11,068 nt of DNA from an uncultured Candidatus Melainabacteria bacterium (GCA_934675685.1 CAKURL010000041.1:1-11068); one strand, 5' to 3'. Counted from the stretch's first letter, positions 1 to 6,822 are shown. Notes: generated by a model not told the origin, from the sequence alone. Translations and numbers: made by a program.

Positions 1-77
1 AGCCGTCAAATATTCCGCACAGCGTGCCCTCAACTGCGTTCGCCAAGCAAGGCATTGCTAGGCTCACTTTATTCGGG
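1..77. repeat. 77-bp direct repeat, copy 1 (may extend left of the window)
   Basis: Positions 1-77 are identical base for base to 155-231. The unit carries small hairpins: 42-50 pairs with 55-63 (9 bp, one mismatch, loop GGCA), and GCAC at 17-20 pairs with GTGC at 24-27. It is visibly richer in G+C than the neighbouring genes. Open frames crossing it on both strands are low-complexity shadows with no family resemblance. The left limit is unknown because the window starts here. Confidence 0.9.
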
Positions 78-154
78 GTTGCTCCTGTGGAATTTTCTTC
101 GAAAATTCTTACGTCGCCCATCTAAGGTCTTCATATTTGTCGCCTGCTCTACGC
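78..154. repeat. Spacer module between the 77-bp repeats, with a hairpin
   Basis: This 77-bp spacer gives the two repeat copies a period of 154 bp. It contains GCTCCTGTGG (81-90), then a perfect hairpin (AATTTTC 91-97, loop TTC, GAAAATT 101-107), then TACGTCGCC (110-118). The same two blocks, flanking a different 22-nt insert, recur near the right end at 10835-10844 and 10867-10875. I infer that this is part of a modular extragenic repeat rather than coding DNA. Confidence 0.6.
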
Positions 155-231
155 AGCCGTCAAATATTCCGCACAGCGTGCCCTCAACTGCGTTCGCCAA
201 GCAAGGCATTGCTAGGCTCACTTTATTCGGG
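155..231. repeat. 77-bp direct repeat, copy 2
   Basis: This is an exact copy of 1-77; identity ends at 231/77, where the next base differs (T against G). Its right edge reaches into the minus-strand small gene: positions 223-231 read CCC GAA TAA on the minus strand, which are the last two codons and the stop of that gene. The hairpin equivalent to 42-63 lies at 196-217, just past the stop in the direction of transcription, but no T-run follows it, so it is not a typical intrinsic terminator. Confidence 0.9.
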
Positions 232-396
232 TTTTCCACTAACAGATAAAACAAGTTCATTATTTTTTAAATCAACGTCTACAATAGCCCATCTCAAGGG
301 TTCAAGGCCCTGTTTTTTTATTTCTTCTTCAATAAAATCCACCTTTGGAGGAAAGGACGAGATTTTTATCTTTATTGTTTTTGAAACGATTGGCAT
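223..396 (-). CDS. 57-residue protein of unknown function, coupled to the nucleoside transporter
   Basis: The reverse strand from ATG at 396-394 gives a 57-residue protein beginning MPIVSKTIKIKISSF and ending VLSVSGKPE. I do not recognise a family. It looks like a small soluble alpha/beta protein: a basic first strand (residues 5-12), an acidic-then-basic helix (FIEEEIKKQG), then WAIVDVDL and ELVLSVS, which look like two strands. No signal peptide or membrane segment is visible. Its ATG overlaps the transporter stop as TAATG, and an AGGA sits about 10 nt upstream inside the transporter gene. That arrangement is typical of translational coupling and is the main reason to believe the gene. The C-terminal Pro-Glu-stop comes from repeat copy 2, so the original C-terminus may have been altered. 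Moderate confidence that it is a real gene; function unknown. Confidence 0.62.
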   Translation of the reverse strand: MPIVSKTIKIKISSFPPKVDFIEEEIKKQGLEPLRWAIVDVDLKNNELVLSVSGKPE

Positions 397-1676
397 TACA
401 ACAATATTCCTGCCATCGCAGCTGAAATATAGCTTACAAAAGTCCCTGCGATGAGTGCTTTAATTCCTAATCTTGCTAAATTTTTTCTTTGGTTTGGAGC
501 GAGTTCCCCGATACCTCCGATTTGAATAGCGACAGTCGAAAGGTTAGCAAAGCCGCAACAAGCAAATGTCGCAATCACCATGCTCTTTTGTGTGATTAAA
601 TTTTGATGCATTAATTGGATTAAATCAACATAAGCAATTGTTTCGTTTAAGATAAATTTTTCTCCAATCAATCTGCCCACTGTTTCGATGTTTCCCCAGG
701 TTGCCCCAATTAGCGCTGCAAAAATTGCAAAAATTTTGCCTACGATTAATTGGATAGATAGATGGGTCAAAAATGCAAAATGCAAATGGCAAACATCATA
801 CAAAAATAAGCCAAATTTTGCGATAATTGTATTTGCAAAAGCAATTAATGCAACAAGCCCCAAAACCACAGCTATGACATTAATTGAAACCTTCATACCT
901 TCAATTGCACCTTTTGAAATTGCGGCGAGCAAATTTACATCATTTTTTTTGTCTGAAATTTTAAAATCGTTTTTTGTTTCAGGTTCTCTATCTTCCGGAT
1001 AAATTATTTTTGAAACAACAAAAGACCCAGGAATCGCCATCACAGAAGCAGCTAGAATATACTCTGGGCTTATGCCAAAGCCTGTATACATAGCGATACA
1101 GCTTGCTGAAATACAAGCGGTTGAACCCGTCATGGAAGCTAAAAGTTCGCTTTTTGTTAAGTTTGGAAGGTAGTGTTTAATCATAGATTGCGCTGCAACG
1201 TTTCCCACAAAAGGGCTTGCGCAGTTAGATAGAGCTTCTGCTCCTGATACACCCATGATTTTATTCATGATTTTTCCTAAAATCAAGATAACGCGCTGCA
1301 TTATGCCATAATAATATAAAATGTTTACCAAAACCAAAATCAAAATCATAGTCGAAATTAAAACTAAAGCAAAGATGAAATCTTTGTTTGGAAAAAGCCC
1401 AGAGATGACTTCAGGAGAGTTTGTGAGCCAGCCAAAAGCGAAGTTTGAGCCTTCTATGGAAGCTTCTAAAATTTTATCTACAATTTTTGCTAAAAAGCTA
1501 AAAATCTTCACCCCGAGAGGGATTTTCATGATAAAAAGAGCGAGTAAAAATTGGAGCGCGAGCCCAACGCCCACTGTTTTGTAGTTGATTTTTTTTCTGT
1601 TGTTGGACATCAAAAAGCAAATGCCTAAAATAATCAAAATCCCAACAATGCCTACAAATTTAGATAAAATTTCCAC
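396..1676 (-). CDS. Concentrative nucleoside transporter family (NupC/CNT) protein
   Basis: This is a 426-residue inner-membrane protein, the usual length for bacterial CNT carriers, which couple nucleoside uptake to Na+ or H+. Visible family features are an N-terminal helix followed by SNNRKKINYKTV, YYYGIMQRVI (about 121-130), GAEALSN (145-151), the second hairpin region AASVMAIPGSFVVSKIIYPE (209-228), EGMKVSINV (259-267) and FACCGFANLSTVAIQIGGIG (371-390). The first re-entrant hairpin reads GNVA at 158-161, where characterised members have GQTE or GQSE. An ungapped alignment from memory puts N329 where Vibrio cholerae CNT has the ribose-binding E332; the later Asn (N378) is kept. The family is secure, but nucleoside as substrate is not. 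The start is GTG at 1676, with AAGGA 8 nt upstream. The next gene downstream begins within its stop codon. Confidence 0.9.
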   Translation of the reverse strand: MEILSKFVGIVGILIILGICFLMSNNRKKINYKTVGVGLALQFLLALFIMKIPLGVKIFSFLAKIVDKILEASIEGSNFAFGWLTNSPEVISGLFPNKDFIFALVLISTMILILVLVNILYYYGIMQRVILILGKIMNKIMGVSGAEALSNCASPFVGNVAAQSMIKHYLPNLTKSELLASMTGSTACISASCIAMYTGFGISPEYILAASVMAIPGSFVVSKIIYPEDREPETKNDFKISDKKNDVNLLAAISKGAIEGMKVSINVIAVVLGLVALIAFANTIIAKFGLFLYDVCHLHFAFLTHLSIQLIVGKIFAIFAALIGATWGNIETVGRLIGEKFILNETIAYVDLIQLMHQNLITQKSMVIATFACCGFANLSTVAIQIGGIGELAPNQRKNLARLGIKALIAGTFVSYISAAMAGILL

Positions 1677-1703
1677 TTATTAATTCCTTATAATTTTTCT
1701 TTA

Positions 1704-1732
1704 ATTATAAGCAAAAATCACCAAATGCACAA
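1704..1732 (-). promoter_or_regulatory. Candidate promoter for the CNT transporter
   Basis: On the minus strand TATAAT occupies 1709-1704, and 17 bp further upstream is TTGTGC (1732-1727), which matches only half of the -35 consensus. It lies in the 56-bp gap after the efflux-channel stop. The transporter could be expressed from here, by read-through from the channel gene, or both. Confidence 0.35.
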
Positions 1733-3106
1733 TTACAAATTTTCTTTTGTAAAGTCCACACCGCCTGTCGCACGATATAGATTTATAGCAGAAATTATTT
1801 GATTTATTTTATTGTCCACAATGCTTTGTGCGCTTAGGTTTTGAGCTTCTTGATATAAAATATAATCGAGTTCGTTTGAAAGCCCAAAAGCTTTGTTGCT
1901 TGATTTTAATTTTAACTTTTTATTTTGAATTTCAAAAATATCTTTTGATAAGCTATAGTCTTTTTTGTCGGCTTTTAAAGTCGCAAGCGTGTCGTTCACT
2001 TCTTGTAAAGACGCTAAAACCGCCTGTTCATATTCTTTTTGAGCTCTTTCATATTCGAGCTTTTTCAATTTTATCAATTGAAACCTTTTTCCTGCGTCAA
2101 ATATGTTCCAATTTGGCATAACGGAGATGTCTGCTAGGCCTGTATGGTTTTTGAAAATCCCTTTTAAGTTGTTATAGCCGTTAAAGCCAAAAGTGCCCAT
2201 GATGGTGAACGTCGGTAAAAGCTCGCGCTTTGCCACTCTTGCGTCATAAGAAGCTCTTTTTATGTTTTCTTGTGCGCTTTTGACGTCGGGGCGATTTAGA
2301 ATTATGTTTGATTCTAAAGTATTTGGAGTGTCAAAAAGTTCATTTATGTCTTCAAAACTTTTTCTTTTGACGTCTGAAAATAGCTTGTCTGCTGTTAAAT
2401 AGCCGATTTGGTTTTTTAAAATTTCTTTTTGATTTTCTAAATTATTAATTGTTTTTTGGACTTTTATTAAGTTTTCTTTTTGGCTTAAAATGTCGTCTTC
2501 GCTTAAAAGCCCGAATTTTTGTTTGTTTTTTGAAAGCAAAAGAGCATTTTTATTCAATTTTAAAAGCTCTTGATTTAATTCAAGCAACTTATCAATTTTG
2601 ATTAAATTATAATAATCAATCGCAACAGAGCTCGAAAGCAAGATTTCACTTGTCTTTTTGTCTTGTTCAATCATTTTCAGGCTTTGTTCTTTGCTTTTTG
2701 TTTTTAGCCTGTTTTTGCCCCAAACATCAATGTCATAGCTAACATAAACAGGTAAATAAAACCTTGATTGATTGTAGCTTCTAACCATGTAGTTGTTTTT
2801 TCCGCGAATAAGGTCGCCAGAAGAAAAAGTCTTTGATATCAAAGGCGCGAAGTCCACTTGAGGAAGTTCAGACGCCAAAGACATTTTCACAATTCTTTCG
2901 CTTTCTTTGACTTTAGAATATGCGATTTTTAAATCAAGGTTGTTTGAATATGCACTTAAAATGTTTTCTAAAAGAATTTCGTCTTGAAATTTTCTAAAGA
3001 AATCAACGTTTATTTCTTCTTCTTTTTGTTGCTTTTTGGCTAATGCAAAAGAAAAAGAAGAGACGAAAAACAATATAAATAATGTGACAGTTAAAATTTT
3101 TTTCAT
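1733..3106 (-). CDS. TolC/NodT-like outer-membrane efflux channel
   Basis: A 457-residue outer-membrane efflux protein, the exit duct of a tripartite pump. Residues 1-23 form a signal peptide (MKK, hydrophobic core to FALA, likely cleavage before KKQ); there is no lipobox cysteine, unlike many NodT lipoproteins. Two outer-membrane-efflux-protein repeats are visible. The first contains YDIDVWG at 124-130, the hallmark of the NodT branch, followed by long helices. The second runs from NRPDV (271-275), through NWNIFDAG (332-339), to NLYRATGGVDF near the C-terminus. Length and order fit the family. It diverges from the marR-emrA-emrB genes, and together these four make a complete regulated pump. 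Its probable promoter is the minus-strand TATAAT inside the 22-bp palindrome at 3138-3159. The Shine-Dalgarno sequence is weak (AAGAAG, rather far upstream). Confidence 0.92.
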   Translation of the reverse strand: MKKILTVTLFILFFVSSFSFALAKKQQKEEEINVDFFRKFQDEILLENILSAYSNNLDLKIAYSKVKESERIVKMSLASELPQVDFAPLISKTFSSGDLIRGKNNYMVRSYNQSRFYLPVYVSYDIDVWGKNRLKTKSKEQSLKMIEQDKKTSEILLSSSVAIDYYNLIKIDKLLELNQELLKLNKNALLLSKNKQKFGLLSEDDILSQKENLIKVQKTINNLENQKEILKNQIGYLTADKLFSDVKRKSFEDINELFDTPNTLESNIILNRPDVKSAQENIKRASYDARVAKRELLPTFTIMGTFGFNGYNNLKGIFKNHTGLADISVMPNWNIFDAGKRFQLIKLKKLEYERAQKEYEQAVLASLQEVNDTLATLKADKKDYSLSKDIFEIQNKKLKLKSSNKAFGLSNELDYILYQEAQNLSAQSIVDNKINQIISAINLYRATGGVDFTKENL

Positions 3107-3137
3107 AATGGTTAATGCTTCTTGTTTTAATTTTTCT

Positions 3138-3159
3138 TTGTGTTATTATAATAACACAA
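3138..3159. promoter_or_regulatory. Perfect 22-bp palindromic operator with nested divergent -10 boxes
   Basis: TTGTGTTATTA is followed directly by its exact reverse complement TAATAACACAA, centred between 3148 and 3149. The size and TTGT...ACAA ends suit a MarR dimer. TATAAT reads on the plus strand at 3147-3152 and on the minus strand at 3150-3145. Plausible -35 elements are TTGTTT (3122-3127, 19-bp spacer) for the repressor and TTGGCA (minus strand, 3171-3166, 15-bp spacer) for the channel; both spacers are off the ideal 17 bp. I infer that the MarR protein bound here would block both divergent promoters, giving autoregulation and joint derepression. Confidence 0.75.
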
Positions 3160-3164
3160 GAACT

Positions 3165-3620
3165 ATGCCAAAGCAAATTGAAAAAAAATTAATATCAAAC
3201 GAAATAGTTTCTAGCGCAATAATGATTAAGGTTTTGACCTTGAGATTTTTTGCGGCAAAAGGCTTTGAGATTACTCCGGAGCAATTTGTTATCTTGGACA
3301 CAATTTCAAAAAACAACGGGCTATATCAAAGACAAATAAGCGAGCTCATCGGAAAAGACAGGGCAAACGTCGCAAGGATTTTAAATATCTTAGAAAAAAA
3401 AGGTTTAATCAAAAAAAACCAAGCTTCAAACGGAAGAGCAATAAATCGCCTCGAGCTCACTTTGGAAGGTGAAAATTTAAGAACAAAAATCGAACCACAT
3501 ATAAAAGAAATAAGAAAAAGCTACTTAGATGATATCAGTGAAGAAGACATTGAAAAATGTTATGAAGTTTTAAATAAAATCAAAAATAATATAGGCAAAA
3601 ACATAAAATTACATATATAA
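3165..3620 (+). CDS. MarR-family transcriptional repressor of the adjacent pump
   Basis: A 151-residue winged-helix regulator of typical MarR length. N- and C-terminal helices (about 8-30 and 110-145) should form the dimer interface. The DNA-binding domain spans about 35-105: ITPEQFVILDTI, then QRQISELIGKDRANVARIL with the recognition helix near 65-78, then EKKGLIKKNQASNGRAINRLELT as the wing. I chose the ATG at 3165 because upstream in-frame starts (from 3036) would run back through the operator and into the divergent channel gene, and because MPKQIEKKLI matches a normal MarR N-terminus. There is no clear Shine-Dalgarno, and the -10 ends only 12 nt before the ATG, so the mRNA may be nearly leaderless. 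It leads the emrA-emrB genes and probably represses them and itself. The inducer is unknown. Confidence 0.9.
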   Translation: MPKQIEKKLISNEIVSSAIMIKVLTLRFFAAKGFEITPEQFVILDTISKNNGLYQRQISELIGKDRANVARILNILEKKGLIKKNQASNGRAINRLELTLEGENLRTKIEPHIKEIRKSYLDDISEEDIEKCYEVLNKIKNNIGKNIKLHI

Positions 3621-3650
3621 TATTTAAAAACGATTAATAAAGGGAAGATT

Positions 3651-4730
3651 ATGAACAAAGATTCTAAATATTATAAAGACGCAAGAAAAAAAGTTTTAGA
3701 AAAAAGAAAACCATATCAGAAAAAAAGAGTGATAATCCCTGTGATTACGGCTCTTGTTTTTGTGTTTTTGGGGATTTATGGAATTATTTATTCGAGCTTC
3801 TATCAATCCACAGACGACGCTTTTGTGGAAGCGCACATGGTTTATTTTTCCCCAAGAGTTTCTGGGCAAATCATAGAATTAAATGTGGACGACAACACAG
3901 AAGTGAAAAAAGGGACAATAATCGCCCAAATTGACCCAAAAGACTATCAAACTGCGCTTGATAATGCGCAAGCTCGCCTAGAAAAAGCAAAATCAGATTT
4001 AAATGTTTCAATGAGTGACATAGATAAAATCCAATCTATGACTTCAAGTGACAAAAATGATATCCAAAGCGCAAAATCAAAGCTAGAATACGCAAATTCT
4101 GACTATATTCGCTATAAAAATGCTTATCAAGATGGCTCAGTCACAAAACAAGATTTAGACAACGCAATCAAAAACCTTGATGTCGCAAAAGCGCAATATA
4201 ACGCTTCTCAAGACGATTTAAGGGCGACTACAAATGCCCTAAAATCAGCGATTTCTAAAAAAAGCTCTCAAAATGCAGAAATCAAAAGGCTTTTAGCGGA
4301 AGTCGAACAAGCAAAGTTGAACTTGTCATACACAACCCTAATCGCCCCAATAGACGGGCTTGTGACAAACAAAAATGTCGAAATAGGAAATTATGTAAAT
4401 GCCGCAAAATCAATAATGACAATAGTTCCAGAAGATGTTTATATAGTTGCTAATTTTAAAGAAACGCAAGTTGCCAATATGAAAAAAGGGCAAAAAGTTG
4501 TGATAAAAATAGATACTTATGGCTCTAAAAAGTTCAAAGGCCACGTGGATTCTATCCAAAAAGCTTCTGGCGCAAAAGCAAGCTTGTTTCCTCCGGAAAA
4601 CGCTGTTGGCTCTTATGTAAAAGTTGTTCAAAGAATTCCTGTGAAAATCGTGTTCGATGAAGATATTTCTAAATACAATATAATCCCCGGAATGAGCGTT
4701 GTGCCAAGGGTAAAAGTAAGAGGAAAATAA
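3651..4730 (+). CDS. emrA: EmrA/HlyD-type membrane fusion protein
   Basis: A 359-residue periplasmic adaptor that links the EmrB-type transporter to the outer-membrane channel. A basic cytoplasmic tail (1-26) precedes one transmembrane anchor (27-48). STDDAFVEAHMVYFSPRVSG (53-72) is the EmrA hallmark at the start of the lipoyl-like domain, which continues to about 95. A long coiled-coil hairpin follows (about 97-225), then LSYTTLIAPIDGLV closes the lipoyl domain. The barrel contains VANFKETQVANM and the EmrA-specific segment around SLFPPENAVGSYVKVVQRIPV. Length is slightly below that of E. coli EmrA (about 390). AAGGGA 5 nt before the ATG is a good ribosome-binding site. It lies 30 nt after the repressor and 30 nt before the transporter, consistent with one operon. 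Confidence 0.93.
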   Translation: MNKDSKYYKDARKKVLEKRKPYQKKRVIIPVITALVFVFLGIYGIIYSSFYQSTDDAFVEAHMVYFSPRVSGQIIELNVDDNTEVKKGTIIAQIDPKDYQTALDNAQARLEKAKSDLNVSMSDIDKIQSMTSSDKNDIQSAKSKLEYANSDYIRYKNAYQDGSVTKQDLDNAIKNLDVAKAQYNASQDDLRATTNALKSAISKKSSQNAEIKRLLAEVEQAKLNLSYTTLIAPIDGLVTNKNVEIGNYVNAAKSIMTIVPEDVYIVANFKETQVANMKKGQKVVIKIDTYGSKKFKGHVDSIQKASGAKASLFPPENAVGSYVKVVQRIPVKIVFDEDISKYNIIPGMSVVPRVKVRGK

Positions 4731-4760
4731 TTTAAAATTCAAAAGAAGCGTTAACACAAA

Positions 4761-6296
4761 ATGCAAACAAAGACTTTATACGAAAAATTAAATATTCCTC
4801 TTTGGCTTATTACAATAAGCGTTATGCTCCCTACTGTGTTTTCGATGTTAGCGACTTCTTCTGTAAACGTCGCTATTCCATATATGGCTGGGCAATTTGG
4901 CTCTACAAGAGACGAAGCAAACTGGGTAGTCACAAGCTATATGATAGCGCATGCGATGATGTTGCCTATTTCAGGCTGGCTTGAAATTAAATTCACAAGA
5001 AGAAAGCTTTTAAAAGTCATCTCTATAATTTTTGCTTTGGGGTCAGTAGTTTGCTTTATGGCTCCAAATTTAAATGTTTTAATTGTCGGAAGAATTATCC
5101 AAGGGATAGGAGGCGGCCCTTTTATGCCTTTGTCTCAAGCAATTTTAATGCAGACTTTTCCAAAACACCTTCAAGCGACTGCGATGGGGATTTTTGGGCT
5201 TGGCATGATGGTGTCTGCTATAGTGGGCCCTGCTTTAGGCGGAGTTTTGGTGGAGCACCTTAATTGGCAGTGGATTTTTATAATAAATATTCCTGTGATT
5301 GTGGCTTCTGTCGTGATGATACATTGTAACGTCATGGACGACAAAAATGGCTTAAAAGCGGAAGGCTTTGATATTGTTGGTTTTGTGGCTTTGGTTTTGT
5401 GGCTTCTTCCAATGCAAACTGTTTTAGATAAAGGTGCACAATATGGCTGGTTTGATTGCTCTTGGATTAGGTGGTGCGCGCTTTTTGCCATTTCTTCTAT
5501 GGTATTTTTTATAGTTTGGGAATTGGAATATAAAAAATCAATCACAGATTTTCGAGTTTTTAAAGACTGGAATTTTTTAATAGGGACAATTTTGGGCTCT
5601 GGTGTGAATATCATTGCATATATGACTTTATCTGCAATTCCATCTTTCTTGCAAAGTTTGATGGGCTATAATGCCCAGCTTTCTGGGCTTAGCCTTTCTT
5701 CTCGTGCGATATCTTGCATAATTTTTATGATTATTGTTTCAAAATTATGTGAATTCGTGGATAATAGATTAATCGCTGGTATTGGCTATATTTTGCTTGC
5801 GTTTTCGACTTTTATGTTCACGCAATTAAACATGCAAGTTTCTTTTTCATATTTTATAATTCCAAATATTATCTTGGGCGCAGGGATTATGTTTGCTTTT
5901 ATTCCAATCACAAAAATGGCGCTTGCCACAATTCCAAAAGAAAAACTCGCAATCGCAGCAGGGCTTCATTCTTTGTCAAAATGTGTCGTAACTGCTTTCA
6001 CGATTTCCATCACAAATGCCCTTGTAATAGCGCTATCTCAAGTGCATCAAACATATTTAGTGAAAAATTTATCTATCCACAATATGCCATTTTTGATTAA
6101 AACTTCTGCTTTGTTTATGAAATGGACAAAATATTTGCCCGATTTCACAGCTCAAATAAAAGCGAACGGTTTAATATATAAAAGTATGCTACAACAAGCG
6201 AAATTGATGAGTTTTGTTGACGTTTTTTCTATTTTTGCGCTTTTATGTTTTTTGATGATTCCTCTTTGTTTTTTAATGAAACAACAAGCTAAGTAA
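4761..6296 (+). CDS. emrB: EmrB-type DHA2-family MFS drug/proton antiporter
   Basis: A 511-residue inner-membrane transporter with about 14 hydrophobic helices, the normal DHA2 size. Landmarks are SSVNVAIPYMAGQFG in helix 1, WVVTSYMIAHAMMLPISGWL, motif A as GWLEIKFTRRKLL (72-84), motif B with R111 (LIVGRIIQGIGGGPFMP) and motif C GPALGGVLVEHLNWQWIFIINIP. It should expel hydrophobic toxic compounds by proton antiport through EmrA and the divergent TolC-like channel. The helix-1 motif usually written LDTTIANVAIP reads LATSSVNVAIP, so the conserved aspartate is replaced by A31. The ribosome-binding site is weak (AGAAG, about 14 nt upstream), so expression may rely on coupling to emrA. Substrate cannot be read from the sequence. 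Confidence 0.93.
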   Translation: MQTKTLYEKLNIPLWLITISVMLPTVFSMLATSSVNVAIPYMAGQFGSTRDEANWVVTSYMIAHAMMLPISGWLEIKFTRRKLLKVISIIFALGSVVCFMAPNLNVLIVGRIIQGIGGGPFMPLSQAILMQTFPKHLQATAMGIFGLGMMVSAIVGPALGGVLVEHLNWQWIFIINIPVIVASVVMIHCNVMDDKNGLKAEGFDIVGFVALVLWLLPMQTVLDKGAQYGWFDCSWIRWCALFAISSMVFFIVWELEYKKSITDFRVFKDWNFLIGTILGSGVNIIAYMTLSAIPSFLQSLMGYNAQLSGLSLSSRAISCIIFMIIVSKLCEFVDNRLIAGIGYILLAFSTFMFTQLNMQVSFSYFIIPNIILGAGIMFAFIPITKMALATIPKEKLAIAAGLHSLSKCVVTAFTISITNALVIALSQVHQTYLVKNLSIHNMPFLIKTSALFMKWTKYLPDFTAQIKANGLIYKSMLQQAKLMSFVDVFSIFALLCFLMIPLCFLMKQQAK

Positions 6297-6306
6297 TTTG
6301 TTTTGC

Positions 6307-6335
6307 TTGCAAATCGAGAAAAAAAGTTATATTAT
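6307..6335 (+). promoter_or_regulatory. Promoter for the zinc-ribbon gene
   Basis: TTGCAA (6307-6312) and TATTAT (6330-6335) are separated by 17 bp and match sigma-70 consensus at 4/6 and 5/6. This predicts a leader of about 80 nt before the ATG. I see no riboswitch-like fold in the leader, apart from a short GC-rich patch near 6379-6391. No terminator was found between emrB and this promoter. Confidence 0.5.
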
Positions 6336-6420
6336 TAAATAAAATCAGCTATTTGTGCATAAAATTTAATAATTTCTTGCGCCGGTGGTCAGATTAAGAA
6401 TAACAATAAGGAGACCAAAA

Positions 6421-6696
6421 ATGTACGAAGATCAAACACTAATCTGTGAAGATTGTGGAAAAGAATTTGTTTTCAGCGCAGGCGAACAAGAATTTTACGC
6501 CCAAAAAGGCTTGGTTAATGTTCCAAAAAGATGCCACGAATGCAGAAAAGCAAGAAGACAAAAATCAAGAAGAAAAATGTATGACGCAGTTTGCTCTGCT
6601 TGCGGCGCAGAAACAAAAGTTCCTTTTAAACCTACAGAAGGAAAAGAAGTATTTTGCAAAGAATGTTTCTTGAAACGTCAACAAGAAGCTCAATAG
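6421..6696 (+). CDS. Small double zinc-ribbon protein
   Basis: A 91-residue cytoplasmic protein with eight cysteines in four CxxC knuckles: C9/C12 with C38/C41, and C58/C61 with C79/C82, enough for two structural zinc sites. The first half (LICEDCGKEF, GLVNVPKRCHECRKARR) resembles the probable zinc-ribbon family that Pfam calls zf-trcl. The second (CSACGAETKVPFKPTEGKEVFCKECF) is the CxxC-type ribbon found in many bacteria and usually left unassigned. A basic linker (KARRQKSRRK, 43-52) joins them and suggests nucleic-acid or ribosome contact, but that is only an inference. The start at 6421 is set by a perfect AAGGAG at 6408-6413, 7 nt before the ATG; the longer in-frame start at 6385 has no such site. 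It is flanked by its own promoter and terminator, so it is probably transcribed alone. Confidence 0.9.
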   Translation: MYEDQTLICEDCGKEFVFSAGEQEFYAQKGLVNVPKRCHECRKARRQKSRRKMYDAVCSACGAETKVPFKPTEGKEVFCKECFLKRQQEAQ

Positions 6697-6719
6697 CAAA
6701 ATAAAACAATTTTAGCTTT

Positions 6720-6753
6720 AAAGATAAGGAGAATTACCCTCCTTATCTTTTTT
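6720..6753 (+). terminator. Intrinsic terminator after the zinc-ribbon gene
   Basis: A perfect 12-bp stem (AAAGATAAGGAG, 6720-6731, with CTCCTTATCTTT, 6739-6750) encloses a 7-nt loop and runs into TTTTTT at 6748-6753. It ends the zinc-ribbon transcript before the next gene. Confidence 0.9.
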
Positions 6754-6761
6754 AATAGAAA

Positions 6762-6790
6762 TTGCAAAAAAACGATTTTGAGTATAAAAT
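6762..6790 (+). promoter_or_regulatory. Candidate promoter of the CDF-CorC / gpsA / tsaC operon
   Basis: TTGCAA (6762-6767) and TAAAAT (6785-6790) are spaced by 17 bp (4/6 and 5/6 consensus). The -35 hexamer is the same as that of the zinc-ribbon promoter. It sits between the terminator and the start codon, leaving a leader of roughly 25 nt with AAGGA at 6812-6816. Confidence 0.45.
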
Positions 6791-6822
6791 AATTACATCA
6801 ATTGATTAAGTAAGGATATATA

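Noticed and set aside
196..217. Intrinsic terminator for the transporter operon
   Set aside because: The hairpin is present just past the small gene's stop, but no run of T follows in the direction of transcription.
1..231. CRISPR array
   Set aside because: Only two copies, with a 77-bp unit far longer than CRISPR repeats, and no cas genes.
55..454. Open frames over the left-edge repeats on both strands
   Set aside because: They are translations of hairpin repeats; one (137-454) also runs antisense to the better-supported small gene and the transporter end.
3036..3164. Longer start for the MarR gene
   Set aside because: The extra 43 residues would overlap the channel gene's signal-peptide region and read through the palindromic operator; the family's N-terminus begins near 3165.
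5171..5614. 147-residue minus-strand open frame inside emrB
   Set aside because: It is a shadow of a well-supported transporter gene and has no family features of its own.
6385..6420. Longer start for the zinc-ribbon protein
   Set aside because: The strong AAGGAG at 6408-6413 is correctly spaced for 6421, and the extension (VRLRITIRRPK) has no support.
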